Below are positions 22,060 to 34,020 of a DNA stretch of 64,000 nucleotides, piece by piece; positions within the stretch are counted from its first letter, which is position 1, and every line of letters begins with the position of its first letter. Location of the stretch: NCBI GenBank assembly GCA_023053575.1, contig JAKZAP010000007.1, positions 10,367,008-10,431,007 on the forward strand. The letters are read 5' to 3'. Under the pieces are notes generated by a model, which worked only from the letters and a program-made list of their open reading frames with translations, had not been told where the DNA came from and did no database searches. Origin of the DNA: Branchinecta lynchi. Lineage: Eukaryota > Arthropoda > Branchiopoda > Anostraca > Branchinectidae. The translations under genes were made by a program, and so were the position numbers.

Positions 22060-22912
22060 ACAAACTAACCAGAAATAATTTTGAATTAAATTAAAAAAAA
22101 CTAGGACTTCTATGTGGGTCCTAGACAAACTAGAACCCATGTGGCAAGGCCTCAATACGAAAACCAAAGACTTTATTTGATTGGAAAATACACCGTTGAC
22201 ATCGAATTATGTGTAAGTAGTGAACTAAAAGACAAACGAGATAGACCAGGTTGAGGTGAACTTTCGTCTTTCGATTAACTACTGAATCGAAATCTAACTC
22301 ACTAAATCGAAATGTATACAATTATACATTTCGGAAAACTCACCTACATTTTGACTATTCCATGCTATTCTACCATTTCGGTAATTTCAGTAATCCTCGA
22401 AAGCCTTCATTACGTTAATCTTAGTTTACACTCGTCTGACAAAGTTAATACTACAGATGTTGAAACTCAATGGGTCATGACTTCAGTGAGTGTGCTTCAA
22501 ATCCCGGTTTGCATTGCATGGTTCTCCCCAGAGACATAAAAAGGAATGTCACAAGGGATTTTAATCTTCATATTGATGGTCATGGTATAACAAAAGCGAT
22601 TATGAATGACCATGGTGAAGTTCGCTTTTATTTTTCGCATCACTAATATTCACTAATCAGACGCCAGCGTCTACTCAAACAAAACCAACGCTGTTTCCTT
22701 CCCGTGTGAACAGGCCAGAACATCCGCCTCGCTACTGGCTACGTTGTTTTCTTCGTAAATTGACTCAAGTGTGTAACGGCGGAGAGTCGGAGACCAACGA
22801 GTATACACGGGCGACCAAGAAATGGCTCCACCTCCGCTCATTGTTGTCGGAACATTTCTAGTCGGTGGATGGACGAGAGACCATTGTTCTTACTCGTTAT
22901 TTGTTCTTGCTA

Positions 22913-23000
22913 TAAGTCATATCTGTTTTAACAAAAACTTCCTGCCTTACTTGAGCCAATTTCCCAGTTTCGGCCGAATTCTGTTTACAGGATTGTGTTT
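22913..23000 (-). repeat. Small fragment of the GGATCC-box family (end-B side)
   Basis: ATAAGTCATATCTGTTTTAAC through TTCCCAGTTTCGGCCGAATTC matches 23459-23523 in copy 5. Confidence 0.7.
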
Positions 23001-23252
23001 ACACAATCATTGGAAAAATAGTGCTCCCATCCCATGAAGTAACTGAAGCAGAATTAAACTGAACTGTGGTTGCATTCCTGGGCAAATATCCTCTACTACG
23101 TTTATTTATACCATGGCTTCGTCCATTTGTTAAATTTCCAACTGGACTGGTGAGAAGAAACAGATTCACTTTGACGAGCAGGGGTTTGTGACAATTACCA
23201 TTTGCGAGCGTTCAGTTGTTTATAACTAACTATAAGTGAAGCTCTCGTAGAA

Positions 23253-24347
23253 AACAAGACCAAAGGTTTGGATGGGATCCCAAAAATTCAATATCGGATC
23301 CAGACAACTGGGTCTTGTCTTAGGCAGATCCAGTCAACGCAAGACTCCTTGAACATTTTTACAATTCAAATCATTAAAATTCAGAAACAGATGAAGACCA
23401 AATCGAATCATCTGAGAAAACCAAGTTCAGATATGGATTCAGCATGTGTGTTTACCCCTATAAGTCATATCTGTTTTGACGAAAACTTCCTGTCACTTCT
23501 GCCAATTTCCCGGTTTCGGCAGAACTCCAGAACTACTTGTCCGGCGAAAAAAGAAAGCTCAAAAACGAACTCAGGGTATCTTCTTTTCCCAATAATGAAC
23601 ATCTAATCAACTTCAAATAAACATTGAACTTATAACAAATTTTCCGACTCCAGCCGGATTCCGGTCGAACCATATGTCTGGGTAAAATATGATTGTCACA
23701 CACGGATTCACCATCTCTTCTTACCCTTAAATCGCTTATCTAATCAACTAGAAATACAACATTAACTTCTAACAATTTTCCGGTTTTGGCCGGATTCCGG
23801 GCGAACTACATGTCCGGGTAGAAAATTGTTTTCACATAAGTGTTCAGCATGTCCGGGCGAACTAATTGTCCGTCGAGAAAATGGTTTTCACCGTAGTCTT
23901 CAGCATGTCTTCCTATCCCTAAATCGAACATCTAATCGATCTAATCAATCTAACATCTAATCAACTTCAAATAAAACTTTTACTTTTAACAAACTTTCCG
24001 GTTTTGGCCGGGTTCTGGTTTTAGCCTACTTGTCCGATGACAAAATGGTTTTCACCATCGTGTTCAGCATGTCTTCTTACCCCATAATCGACCATCACAT
24101 TAGCTGTTTCAAAATATTTTGTTTGCCCCTTAATTTGAACCCCCACCCCTAAATGTAGGGCTACAAAACCCATCTACGAACTCAACTGGTCCGACGACCC
24201 AACGAATCCTCACACCAAGTTCCATCAAAATATCTCTTTCCCTTCGAGAGTTATCGTGCTTACAGACGGACGGACGGACGGACGGACAGACGGACAACTT
24301 TTGCGATGTCATAGGTATTCTCCACTTACGTTTTGGGATCCCAAAAA
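23253..24347 (-). repeat. GGATCC-box dispersed repeat, copy 5
   Basis: Bounded by AACAAGACCAAAGG on the left and GGGATCCCAAAAA on the right, with a (GGAC)n tract at 24268-24290. It has one shortened internal unit around 23860. Flanking sequence is unrelated to that of other copies. Confidence 0.87.
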
Positions 24348-24699
24348 CTGCTTAGGCTATCAGGCTCCTGCAGGCTGGTAAGTCAGTGCAGTAGTTTCTG
24401 GAGGTGAAGCAAAAGCAAAGCTACTCCTTTTTAGGTAGAAGATTAAAATTTAAAAGTGGGCTACTGTGTATAGCCTACTTCATTGCAAACTGGAGGGAAA
24501 ACAGAAGATAACAAAATGTTAGTTGCATTGTCGTCGAGTCAGACACAGGTTGGGTGACGTGTGTTACGAAGCGCAACACGCAAAAAAATTTTGAAGTAGC
24601 TTCTTTTCAGAAAAGAACACTTTTTCCAGTCTTCAATAGCTTTCAGTGGTGTGGCAACACTGTATACGTGTAGTATAAAGGTGCCGCGGACTAAAAACT

Positions 24700-24985
24700 T
24701 CTCAAGGATAGTCTAAAACCGACTATCCTTGAGAAAAAACGACTGTATTGACGAAAAATCAGCTGATTTTCAAAAACTACTATTTGAAGAAGAAATCTAC
24801 TATTTTTACGAGAAACCGACTGTTTCTAAAAAAAAAATTGACCGGTTTCAAGACAAAAATCGACTGTTTCTACGAATAGTCGCGGCGGTTCGCGCCAACT
24901 AGCTATTTGTTTTACCGACGGGCCGACAACATTCGGGGGGGAGGGGGTGTCCCCCCCTCCCCACCCTAGTAGTGACGCACCTGTG
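24700..24985. repeat. 'GTCGACTG...GGTTCGCGCC' repeat, copy B
   Basis: Same motif order as 8160-8440: serial AAACGACTGT / ATCGACTGTTT phrases, a GGCGGTTCGCGCCAACT hairpin, TTTTACCGACGGGCC, then a G/C hairpin and TAGTGACGCACCTG. Confidence 0.6.
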
Positions 24986-25884
24986 GTCAGCACTGACGTC
25001 GGAAGCCAGAATTGACACAGAGCAAAATAGCACTAGGGAGCAGCGAAAAGGCTTGAAAAAAGTGACACACACTCGAATAACAGCGACACTAGCACCACTA
25101 GTGATAGAGAAAGTCCCTACTGAAACTCGATCAGTCGTGCATCAGCGCTGGCTCAATAACTTAAAGTTTTGAACACAGCAACAACAACAAAAAAAACCTC
25201 CCCTGTTTCTTCCATGTTTGCAGACCGCATCTTAGCTTTGCAAATGCCACAAGCGTAGTGGGCGACGCTACAAGTGTGTGAAGATTGTGAAGCATGGAAG
25301 GCATAGAGGCGTATTCTCGCCGTTCCCTGGGGACTCCACTTGATGAGTCTCCGTGTTTTTGTGTGTCCCAGGGACTCACACCCCGCATTCTCGCGAGTCC
25401 CAACGGACGAGGAATGCTCCGATTATCATCACCATCATCAACAAGGTCTCCCTTTCAGATTTGGAGCGCAGTCAATTTTTGCTGGTGTTGGTGGAATATA
25501 AATTCAATTAAATAAACTGGATCCAGAGTAATTTGGTCAACTGCATATTTTTTTTCGAACGAAATCCGTTTTGAAAGCATTCCCCATGTTTTTGCAGTTT
25601 TCTGTACGCGGAGTCCGCGTGGAGTGACTCCCTCTATTTGGCGAGAATATGCCTCTAGTCTAATTTTTGATTTCGTCATCAGATGACGCAAGCGACAAGC
25701 TTTTTCAGTGACTCCCTGCCCACAGAAGAAAAGAATAAACGAATGAATGCCGAATGTAAACAAACAAGAAAAACAACTGAACTAGACTTGAAAGCTTGAC
25801 CAGGGAGAACTTGTCACAAGATAACTGCTTATACTGTGTGACTGCCCTAACTGTGCGGTTCAGGACATTCTGGTAGGTTGTTCT

Positions 25885-26010
25885 AGCCTTTTTTTTAGGC
25901 TAGGCTATATTCTTAGGTGAGATAGCCTAGGCTAGTCTATTCCTATTCATTTTTGTTCTAGGCTAGGCTAGGCTATCTTCTTAGTACAGTAAGATAGCCT
26001 AGCCTATTCA
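25885..26010. repeat. TAGGC-rich simple repeat
   Basis: Clusters of TAGGCTAGGCTA and the complementary TAGCCTAGCCTA in both orientations, able to pair with each other. Confidence 0.75.
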
Positions 26011-26097
26011 AGGCTGAGGAGAGGTTGTGTACCTAGGCTGCAGAACCCTGACACAACCTCAAATGAACATACTGAGGATAATGTCCGTCATACACAA

Positions 26098-26292
26098 ATT
26101 TTGGGGCATGGTGCCCCAACGTCTAGACATGCCCGAAGGTATGGGCATGGTACCCCTGTGGAATTTGGTTAAACTGAGACTGGCTACATACCTAAATAGG
26201 GTTGTCTTCCTGTCCTAGATAAAAAGAGACCTGATTTTTTCTATCCAACCTCATTTTCCAGTTTTCAAAATGTTAGAGCACTTCCAAGCATC
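26098..26292 (+). repeat. Segmental duplication, copy 1 (GGCATGGTGCC motif)
   Basis: From TTTTGGGGCATGGTGCCCCA to GAGCACTTCCAAG; 27957-28193 holds a second copy of the same module. The stretch from GGGCATGGTACCCCTGTGG onward is almost identical in both. Confidence 0.85.
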
Positions 26293-26859
26293 TTCCAAGA
26301 GACAGGCTAGATAGTAGAGTTTTTTTGGAGGCCACTTCCAGCCACTTCTCTTTAAGTTTAATCTTTTTCAGAAAGCTTTTCAATCTGTTCACTTGAGCAA
26401 ATATTTCCTTTAGATTGTTTGCCTTTTATTGTATTTATTTTGCCTTTTTGACTATGTTCATGTTAACGAAACTCAATAAACTCAAAAGAAATATAATAAA
26501 AGTCAAACAATCAAAGCAATTTGGAAGGAAAGGATATTTAATTCCTAAAGGAAGAAAATTTAAAAGCTTACCTCATCCACTACCTAGCGGTGACTATCTA
26601 AGAAGGGTAGAGTAACCTAAGGGCGAAACCTGGAAAAGGATTGAGTAACCTAGTGGTAATACCTTGAAGAATAAACCCACTAGGAAAGAAGTGAACTCCA
26701 CAAAACTCTATGTATCTGGTGCGACTAAATTGTGATGGAATTCCATACAAGTGTGACGTAGTGGTGACGTCATGAAGATTGAGGAGTTTTCTGGCTTTGT
26801 CAGAAAAATTTAAATTTGTGAAATAAGGTCAGCAATCAAAGATCGTTTCTTTTTCAACA

Positions 26860-27160
26860 ATGTCATTTTTGTTGTTGAAAACAGTCATTATTTCTGCAGA
26901 AAAAGTCAGTAAAAATAACCAGCCAGTCAGTAAATGCCTTCGGTCTCATTATCTTTGTTAGCAATCAACAACACGAAGCTCACAAGAAGACAGGAACAAA
27001 CAGATGTATAGTTGTATCATCAAAATACTGATTGAGAAAGTTATCTATGGTACTAGCCCCCAGAAGTGTCACTAGCCAAAATGTTTTTTTTGGGGACTAG
27101 GCATTTACCGACTGGCTGGTAACTTTTACCGACTTTTTCTGCAGAAAAATGTCGCATGTA
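26860..27160. repeat. Inverted 'ACCGACTGGCTGGT' elements
   Basis: TCAGTAAAAATAACCAGCCAGTCAGTAAATGCC at 26908-26940 is the approximate reverse complement of GGCATTTACCGACTGGCTGGTAACTTTTACCGAC at 27100-27133, giving a foldback of roughly 230 bp. A related phrase is at 7727-7746. Confidence 0.5.
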
Positions 27161-27956
27161 TTTGCACCTCTTCGACTTTGTTTGGTCCAGATAATTCTTC
27201 AAAGAAATAAAAGTAAGTGGACAATACATGATATCAATTAATTCGGTCAGGATGGATGTATTTTCAAGAGAGGTGCTCAACCGCAAACAAATATTTCAGA
27301 TTTCCAGAGAAGTCCTCCCTTCAAAGAAATCTATCTGGCTTTAACAGGAACTAGAAACATGACAAAAATTCTAGGCTTATGCTCATACAATGATTTAAAT
27401 ATTGGAAAAATAAATTTTACTTCAACATTTATACTGAAGCATATTTTTATTTTCAAACAGAATCAGCTCATTCTTACCTGAGCTCAAATATCTCACCACG
27501 ATTTACAGAGTGATGAAAAAGGTAGAGTTGTCAAAGGTAATAACCAGAAAATCCCTTTTTTAAACAGGTTGAATGGAAGAAAAGGCATTTTGAATATTTT
27601 TGGAAGAAAAACTATTGAGAACAAATCAGATTTTGCCTCTTTACTGTCGAGATAGCCCGGAAATTTAATTTTAGCTTTTTCGCGGCAAATGTGGAGGTTG
27701 TGTAAGAACAAGGTCAGGTACCCCTACTGTAGATGTTCCACATGCTATCCTTGTGATTTAGTCTTTATTTGCAAAAGTTTACAAGGGTGGTAGAAATATA
27801 GGGTGGCAGAAATAGCAATGTATACAGTAGCCTAGTTCCTAACTATAAAGAAACAAAATCTTAGGATGTATAGATGTAGGACCAGTATAAAGGTGTAAGA
27901 CCTAGTAGGGCTAGTTGTTTTAGGTCAATCGACGTTATCCAGTCACACAAATCCTC

Positions 27957-28193
27957 AATTTTTGGGCATGGTGCCCCAACGTCTGGGCATGCCTGGGCGT
28001 ACTGGCATGGTGCCCATATGTTCCGGCACCATGCCCTGCAGCATGGGCATGGTACCCCTGTGGAATTTGGTTAAACTGAGACTGGCTACATACCTAAATA
28101 GGGTTGTCTTCCTGTCCTAGATCAAAAGATACCTGATTTTACTTTCTATCCAACCTCCTTTTCCAATTTTCAAAATGTTAGAGCACTTCCAAG
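27957..28193 (+). repeat. Segmental duplication, copy 2 (expanded GGCATGGTGCC palindromes)
   Basis: Same module as 26098-26292 but with extra imperfect palindromes (GGGCATGGTGCCCC, GGCATGGTGCCC, GGCACCATGCCC, GGGCATGGTACCCC) before the shared tail. Confidence 0.85.
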
Positions 28194-28551
28194 ATACATA
28201 GGTGTCAACTACATTCTGAAGAATCGAGTGAGTTTGCATCCAAGCAACTGGCAAAACCAGCAATTCTCGACTTTGGCAGAAATTAATTTGGAAGATGGCC
28301 GGAGGCATGGGGGATAAGGAAGATGCGTTGAATCTATTTATGAACTTCAGGTTCTTGTCAGACGAGTGATTTCATTGGATCTTGCCCAAACCCCAAAAAT
28401 TTGGTAGACCTGAAAACTTGCATTTTTAAGTCGACTATACTGAAATTGTTTACTGCAATGTCTGTAAGCCATTAACACGAGAATGTTAGCTCAAACGTTA
28501 GAGTATCAAACTGCAGACCGGGAAGTTCTTAGTCTTTCCCTATTGGTGTCA

Positions 28552-28690
28552 CCAGCAGAGATGGGCGAATCCGATCATCAAAGGATTCGAATCCGAATCC
28601 GAATCCAGGGCTAGGTACGAATCCGAATTCACCATTTTAGCTGAGGATTCGAATCCGGATTCGAGTCCGGCTTTAACAAGTTGAGTCGAA
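28552..28690. mobile_element. Truncated copy of the CAGAGATGGGCGAATCC element
   Basis: Begins CAGCAGAGATGGGCGAATCC and continues through serial GATTCGAATCC phrases; matches the reverse complement of the right end of 12974-13457. Confidence 0.6.
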
Positions 28691-28782
28691 TATACTGGTA
28701 TAACAGGTTATAGTTTCTTAATGAAGGGCGACAAAAAAAAGAAGAACAGGCTACACTAATAGACAAGGCACTAATTGCTTTA

Positions 28783-29345
28783 TCACTGAACCATGTGATC
28801 TCTTCTGACCTTTCATGGCATGAAAATACAAAGACGGTTGTAAAGAAAGCTAACAGCCCAATTCAAATGCTAAAAACCCTGAAAAAGTTTCGGGTTCCTA
28901 AGGACAAGCTAAAGCTAATGTTTTGCTCTTTCATCCGACCCTTAGTCGAATATGCTTGTCCGGTTTGGCACTTTGCTATTACCCAACTCGAAACTGATAA
29001 AAATAGAGCGAGTTTAGAAGAGATCGCTGCAAATTATCTATGGCGGTTCCCCCCTACCATACTCTTTTTACCTCAAAGAATTTAAAATTGAATCCCTTTC
29101 TTCCCGCCGCGAAAAACTATGCCGCAACTTTGGCTCATCCCTTCTCCAGCATCCCATGTACCATTCATTCCTTCCCCCACCCTTTGTTCCTGTAAGATCT
29201 TGTCCCCCCCCCCGAGAAGTGGCTGAAAAGGTTCCCAAACTGACCCCAATCTACTGTAACACCATGCGCTACAGTAGAAGCTTTGTGCCGAGCTTCGTAA
29301 AGCAGTACAATGCTCTTTAGCATTGAATGAATGAATGAACGAATG
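28783..29345 (+). pseudogene. LINE (non-LTR retrotransposon) C-terminal fragment with (AATG)n tail
   Basis: An open frame at 28795-29085 encodes a stretch with ISSDLSWHENTKTVVKKAN and SFIRPLVEYACPVWH. These match the region after the reverse transcriptase of jockey/CR1-type LINEs (pattern ISSDL.W..H......KAN.....L..L......VYCS.IR..LEYA.PVW). Further downstream the frame is broken, but residues resembling RSRSFVPSFVKQYNAL end just before a (GAAT)n tract at 29321-29347, typical of LINE 3' tails. It is 5'-truncated with no intact catalytic core. Confidence 0.75.
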
Positions 29346-29589
29346 AATTTATGATGCACTGCCCAAGGGCGTAAGTGCAGTAAAAAAGATAAAGAAATAT
29401 AAAATAATCGCAAAAAACACAACAAATATTTTCCATAAAGGTTCACTAATTTAGAATCACGTTGATGGGATAATGGACAGGTAATTTACCAATCGAAGAA
29501 CACAAATGAGAGGAGAGGGCTTCAAGCGTCAACAACGGGTCGGAAATTAACAAACGGCGGATAAGGTACACAAATTTTTCGCATCGTTT

Positions 29590-29795
29590 GCGCAATTGTT
29601 ATACCAAGCCATTGAATTTTTTCCTCTTTAAGCCATCGAATTGTTCTGCCTTGTTACTTTTTTTCCTTTTAAATTATCTGTTTACAATTTATTTTATCTT
29701 TATTTATGACTTTATTTATGACTACAAAAACATCGTATTTGGGCTCTGCCCACGAGAGATATGTTTTGCTTTATTATTAAATAAATAAAAAAAAA
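29590..29795 (+). mobile_element. Possible LINE 3' end with (AAATA)n tail
   Basis: The AT-rich 3' end contains GGGCTCTGCCCACGAGAGAT followed by ATTAAATAAATAAAAA, a layout common at LINE 3' ends. No protein domain is left. Confidence 0.35.
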
Positions 29796-30408
29796 TCTCC
29801 TTCTTGAACAGAAGAGCTCGAGAACAGCTTCAACCGTAATGGGACTGATTTTGGCTTTAGTTGCTCAGCCGATGGCCCCAGCAATCGAGAAAAGTTTTTC
29901 CAGATCAGAACCTGAACAATGAACTGCCAAAAACTCCAAGCGAGGAAATTGTCCAGTTAGTTGTTTCCAACTGCACTTTTTTTATTTTCCTACTTTATAA
30001 CCATATGACCCGTACCCACATCAAATGAAACCGACAAAGAAATAGGCTCAAGCTGGAAAGTTAACTTCATTTTCCAGCTTGAGCAGAGCGGCTTCTGGCC
30101 TGAAGAGGACCGTTAACAAGAAGAAAATACCGATTGCGATTACGGATAACATGAATTCTATGAAATGAATTTGTATTGCCTGGAAAATCACAACGGTAGG
30201 ACAGAGCACTTACTGGTACGGATGCGTCAACAGAAAACATGCGCGAATCTCAAGTTCCAAAGGAACAGCTTTTCCGAAGGTGGACTTCTGTAAATTTAAC
30301 TTAAATGTTACAGTACGCCAAAGAGGAATTTTTATTCATATTGTTATCTGCTCTGTTTTGTTCGAGCTCTAATGTTTTCCTATTTGTAGAAGTCATTAAA
30401 TAAGAGTA

Positions 30409-30466
30409 ATGGCTGATAAAAGCGACAGCCCCGTTCCAAGCAGTGGAGATGAACATTCTCTGGATG
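30409..30466 (+). CDS. PURA: Pur-alpha, alternative first coding exon 1a
   Basis: ATG at 30409 with an in-frame TAA at 30397-30399, so this is a genuine start. Nineteen codons (MADKSDSPVPSSGDEHSLD) plus one base lead to the donor GTGAGT at 30467 (phase 1). The exon at 61574 begins with GC after its acceptor, so joining completes a Gly codon and continues in frame. The short acidic, serine-rich leader starting MAD resembles the unstructured N-terminus of animal Pur proteins. A possible acceptor (TTTCCTATTTGTAG) just upstream suggests a further non-coding exon. Two other first exons with the same phase follow. Exon structure is strongly suggested by sequence; use in mRNA is inferred. Confidence 0.72.
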
Positions 30467-31589
30467 GTGAGTGAAGCCTTCTTTTCTTTTACATTACAGC
30501 TGATGAATTCATGCTCCACTCGGGTTTTTGTTGTCTTTCTCTTCCTTAGACTAGTTCAGCGCTACTACAAGCTTTGTTTTGGGTTTGGTGATAGGGTGAA
30601 ACTGGTAGGAAATGGATGACGAAGGGCAGGAGATGTGATAGGAAGTGGTTTCTACGGGCTTCCTTCTCCCCATATACTTATAACCTCGCCCGAGTTGGTC
30701 TCGGGTCGGAATATATTACTATTCTGACCCGAGAATAACCCGGACGGGCCCCAGTTGATTTTTGAGTCGCATGAAAGATATGGAAGTAGGAAGATTGGGC
30801 AAGAGGGCTGGACGAAAAGAAAAAATAAAATAAAATTTGAGGTTACGGACAAGGTCCGGATACGTCTCTATTTGTCACTCCTCGTCTCATTATAAGCATC
30901 CATCACACACACATAGTAAAGTAGATCTATACGTTGATGAACAGAAAGGAAAAGCTTCCACTTCTTGAATTGAAGGGTAGTGCAAAACTCTCGTAGTCAA
31001 GAAGGTTCGCACATTTTCTCTGGTGAAGCAATGTAATTGAGCACCCATCCTAGTAAAGTTTTAGTTAACTGATGTGGTGTTTATCACCGGGAGATTTATA
31101 GGAACTAGACACCATGGCGGCTCTGAACTGTAATGTGGAGCTAGAACATGGGATGCATCTACTCTGGGCATTTTCGAACACTGGAAAACAACAGCAGCAG
31201 GCCAAACACCAATTGGGCAAAATAGTTGATTCCGTGTTTTTCGGCTATACTTTCTAGAGCGGTGCAGAAAAACTTATAAACCCACTAGTTTGGGAAAGAT
31301 TATAAGGACCTTGCCAGACTGAGATTAAGTGGTTAGAGATGTAAGAGAGGATGGTTAGGATGTAAACGGGCCTGATAGCTTGGAGTAGTGGATGATCTGA
31401 TTTCTTGTCCGACACTCCCTTGCTCTACTAGGTTCGCCTGTTGAGTGACAGCTGAAAACGGAAAGAGCGAAAGTGAGTGATAAGTGAGTTGGCCTCGAGA
31501 TGGTAAATAATTCGCTTGTTTAGTATTCTCTCTATGACCTTTCATGCCACATAGGTAAGACTGATAGTTCTATAGTTCACTACAGAAGT

Positions 31590-32386
31590 TTTGCTATGCG
31601 TTGGGCGCTGATATAGCCGGGCTTAGTTCCTTCAACAGCCGTTGCTTGAGGCCATCAGGTCCGGTCGTTGTTGGCATCGAGCTCCTTAAGCTGTTTGGTT
31701 ACTTCTTCGAATGTGACTGGTGCAGAGCAAAACAAAGTTTGCTCTCGACTGGTGAATAAGAAGGGAGTCTGAGCCTGTTCTGCTGGTGGAGGGGTTGGTC
31801 ATAGGTCGTCCTTGGAAAATACTGAGACGAATTGAGAGGTGCGGGAGGAGACTGTAATGTTATTTTCCAGGTCTGGTACGGAGTGTCTGCCTGTTTCCAG
31901 AATCATTTTCGGTTTTCCTTGACGTTTTTGGTCAGGTCTTCTTCGTAGTTTGCAGTCAGTTTTCGTGTTTCTTTTCTGATGAGGTTCCTGTCGATTTTGT
32001 ACTTCTCACATACTGTCGCCGTTTTTTATTTCATGTACTTCTCCCAAAGGTTTGTCTTCCTGTTGCGCAGTTTCTTAAATTTTGGGGTGAGGAAAGGTAG
32101 GGTTTTGGGTTTCTTTTCCAAGTCACTCTGGTGTGTTTGGCTTGACTCTCTAGTAGGGTCTTTTTTATGGTTAGCATGAGGCTTCCACAGCTTCTGAAAT
32201 CAGTGTTTCCAGATTAGCATCTGACAGCTTCTCTACCACCATCTTGTAATTAGTAAAGGATTGCTTGGTATATTTTGATAGTTTGGAGTTGAGTTTTATA
32301 GGTGAGAGAACTGACATGTGGTCGCTTGAGCCAACTGGAGCGACCAATCGGAGCGACCAACCGGACAGAGTCTGTGTCCTGATCAC
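31590..32386 (-). pseudogene. LINE remnant, endonuclease C-terminus to start of reverse transcriptase
   Basis: On the minus strand the frame at 32386-32171 reads RLVAPVGSSDHMSVLSPI, the final SDH motif of apurinic-type LINE endonucleases. Further on (about 31720-31640, other frame) come QLKELDANN and resembling residues that precede the RT domain in such elements. Multiple stops and frameshifts make it a pseudogene. The strand is opposite to the LINE fragment at 28783. Confidence 0.6.
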
Positions 32387-32407
32387 CTTTTCTGATCACT
32401 CTTGTTT

Positions 32408-32530
32408 CATTCTTGCCGGACAAATAGTTCGCCTGGGATCCAGCCGAAACCGGAAATTTTCTTAAAGCTCAAAGCTGTTTCTGAAGTCGGTTAGAGATTC
32501 GGTAGAGGGATAAGGAGACATGCTGAACAT
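32408..32530 (+). repeat. Short GGATCC-box family fragment
   Basis: A single unit: CCGGACAAATAGTTCGCC, AACCGGAAATTTT, GATTCGGTAGAGGGATAAGG and AGACATGCTGAAC. Confidence 0.65.
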
Positions 32531-32829
32531 GTTTTTAAAAAGGAGACATGCTTTTAAAAATTTTAAAAACGATTATCAGGCTTTTCCTGGCTGGACTTCG
32601 ATCGCAAAGTTGAAGAAGTCTCTACGTTTCCACGCAGGTGCTGGAAATTCTGGCAGAAATTTAAGTCCACGACAGCCCGATCCTGATGGTTTGTCCGCAG
32701 CACGAACTTGCACGTTGTCCGAAGTCCTCCAGCTTCGTTTGAAGTGTGTATTGGCCTTGACAGGTTGTAGATGTAATCCCTTAAACATAGAAATTAAAAT
32801 AGTAGAAGGAAGAGAAATTTCTAAAATTC

Positions 32830-33050
32830 TTCTTCGGTATAGTGGTTATGTCACTGCTTAGAGTCGAGCGTTCCATGCGATAAGGCTGCACCTCATTTGA
32901 GGCTGATTTGATGCGGCAAAGTCGTTCTCCATGCGTGACAAAAATCAAGAATGCCTTAAATGGGTCTCAAATAAAGCTCAGACTTATCGCAATGAACGCT
33001 CGACTTTACGCAGTGAAATTTGTAACTACTATACGAACACAAACTTTTAA
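32830..33050. repeat. Foldback element with tRNA-like ends
   Basis: The left end has CGGTATAGTGGTTATGTCAC, resembling the D-arm and A-box of Val/Glu/Asp tRNAs, then GAGTCGAGCGTT. The right end, reverse-complemented, reads CGTATAGTAGTTAC, then AAAGTCGAGCGTTCATTGCGATAAG. Two copies of a tRNA-related module thus face each other over about 215 bp. The full cloverleaf is not present, so I do not call a tRNA gene. Confidence 0.45.
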
Positions 33051-33896
33051 AATTTCTCTTCTTTAGTTTATTTTAAGATCTAGATTCAAAGGATTACATA
33101 TGCAAATTTTCAGCAGGTGCCAATACATACTTCGACAGTGTGGCAAACCATGCGCACGATCGACTGTCTTTTGAAGCGGTCGACCTTTGTTTAGGGTGCT
33201 TTCAGCAGGAATAAGGTATTGGCTATTATGCAGCAAGCAGCAGCTTGCGTTGCGGACAGGTTGCGGAATCTCGGAGTGAGCTAAGCGTCATACTTTGACG
33301 TAGCAAGCCATCCGGTAATATTGGACTGCTTTGGCGACGTTCCATCGTGACGTAAGTTATGACGTATAGGATAGCTGCTAGGCGTGAGGCATTCCGATTG
33401 CGTATTTTCAGGCATCTACGTTTTCAGCTGAGTAATTGCTTGGGACTTTCCGGAACTCGCGGAGATGGTCTGCCTCGGAAGTTCCGAGTTGTTTGTACTA
33501 CGCTGGTGATAGCAAATTTTTGGGATGACTCAGTTTCAAAACTGTCGTCAGCGAGTTCCGATGTGGTGACATTGCGTGGTCTGAAGCCGGTCATTGTTGA
33601 TCTCGTAACTAGTACCGGAAGTTTGAGTAAGGTTTAACCCCGGCTCACCCCTTTGGGTACAAATAGTGGCTGCGGTGATACAGTAGCTTCTTTTAGTCTG
33701 TGATTTTGGCAAATTCCAGTTTTATCCGTAGTAGGCCGTGATTATCTGTCGAAGTGTGCGGAGACCGAGTGTGCAAAACAATTAGCTTCATCGGCATTGT
33801 CTACTTATCCTACTTTTGTGATTTCCGTAAAGGGATAGTGTGACACACGTGTGATTGTTACTCTGTCGAGTTTCGGCGAACAGGTTTTGATAACTT

Positions 33897-34020
33897 ATGG
33901 ATACTTGGAAAGAAAAGATGAGCAGTTCTTCTGGAGATGTAAATGGTAACTTCTCTGATCTTGGTGATATGAGGGGTACTGTGGACCCATTCACCTGGGA
34001 TTATTGGACGTCAGAACAAG
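33897..34020 (+). CDS. PURA: Pur-alpha, alternative first coding exon 1b
   Basis: ATG at 33897 with in-frame TGA and TAA immediately upstream (33888-33893). Forty-one codons starting MDTWKEKMSSSSGDVNGNFS and ending WDYWTSEQ, plus one base, reach the donor GTAACG at 34021. The phase is 1, as for exons 1a and 1c, so it joins the exon at 61574 through the same Gly codon. It is longer than 1a and has an aromatic, acidic end (FTWDYW) unlike known Pur leaders. I have no family match for this peptide; the case rests on open frame, phase, donor and position. Confidence 0.55.

Noticed and set aside
22822..23037. Frame starting MAPPPLIVVGTFLVGGWTRD after a GC-richer stretch
   Set aside because: It could be a first exon, but there is no good donor in phase and no family match, and the second half is a GGATCC-box repeat fragment.
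32836..32880. tRNA gene
   Set aside because: Only the D-arm/A-box part is tRNA-like; anticodon arm, T arm and acceptor pairing are not visible.
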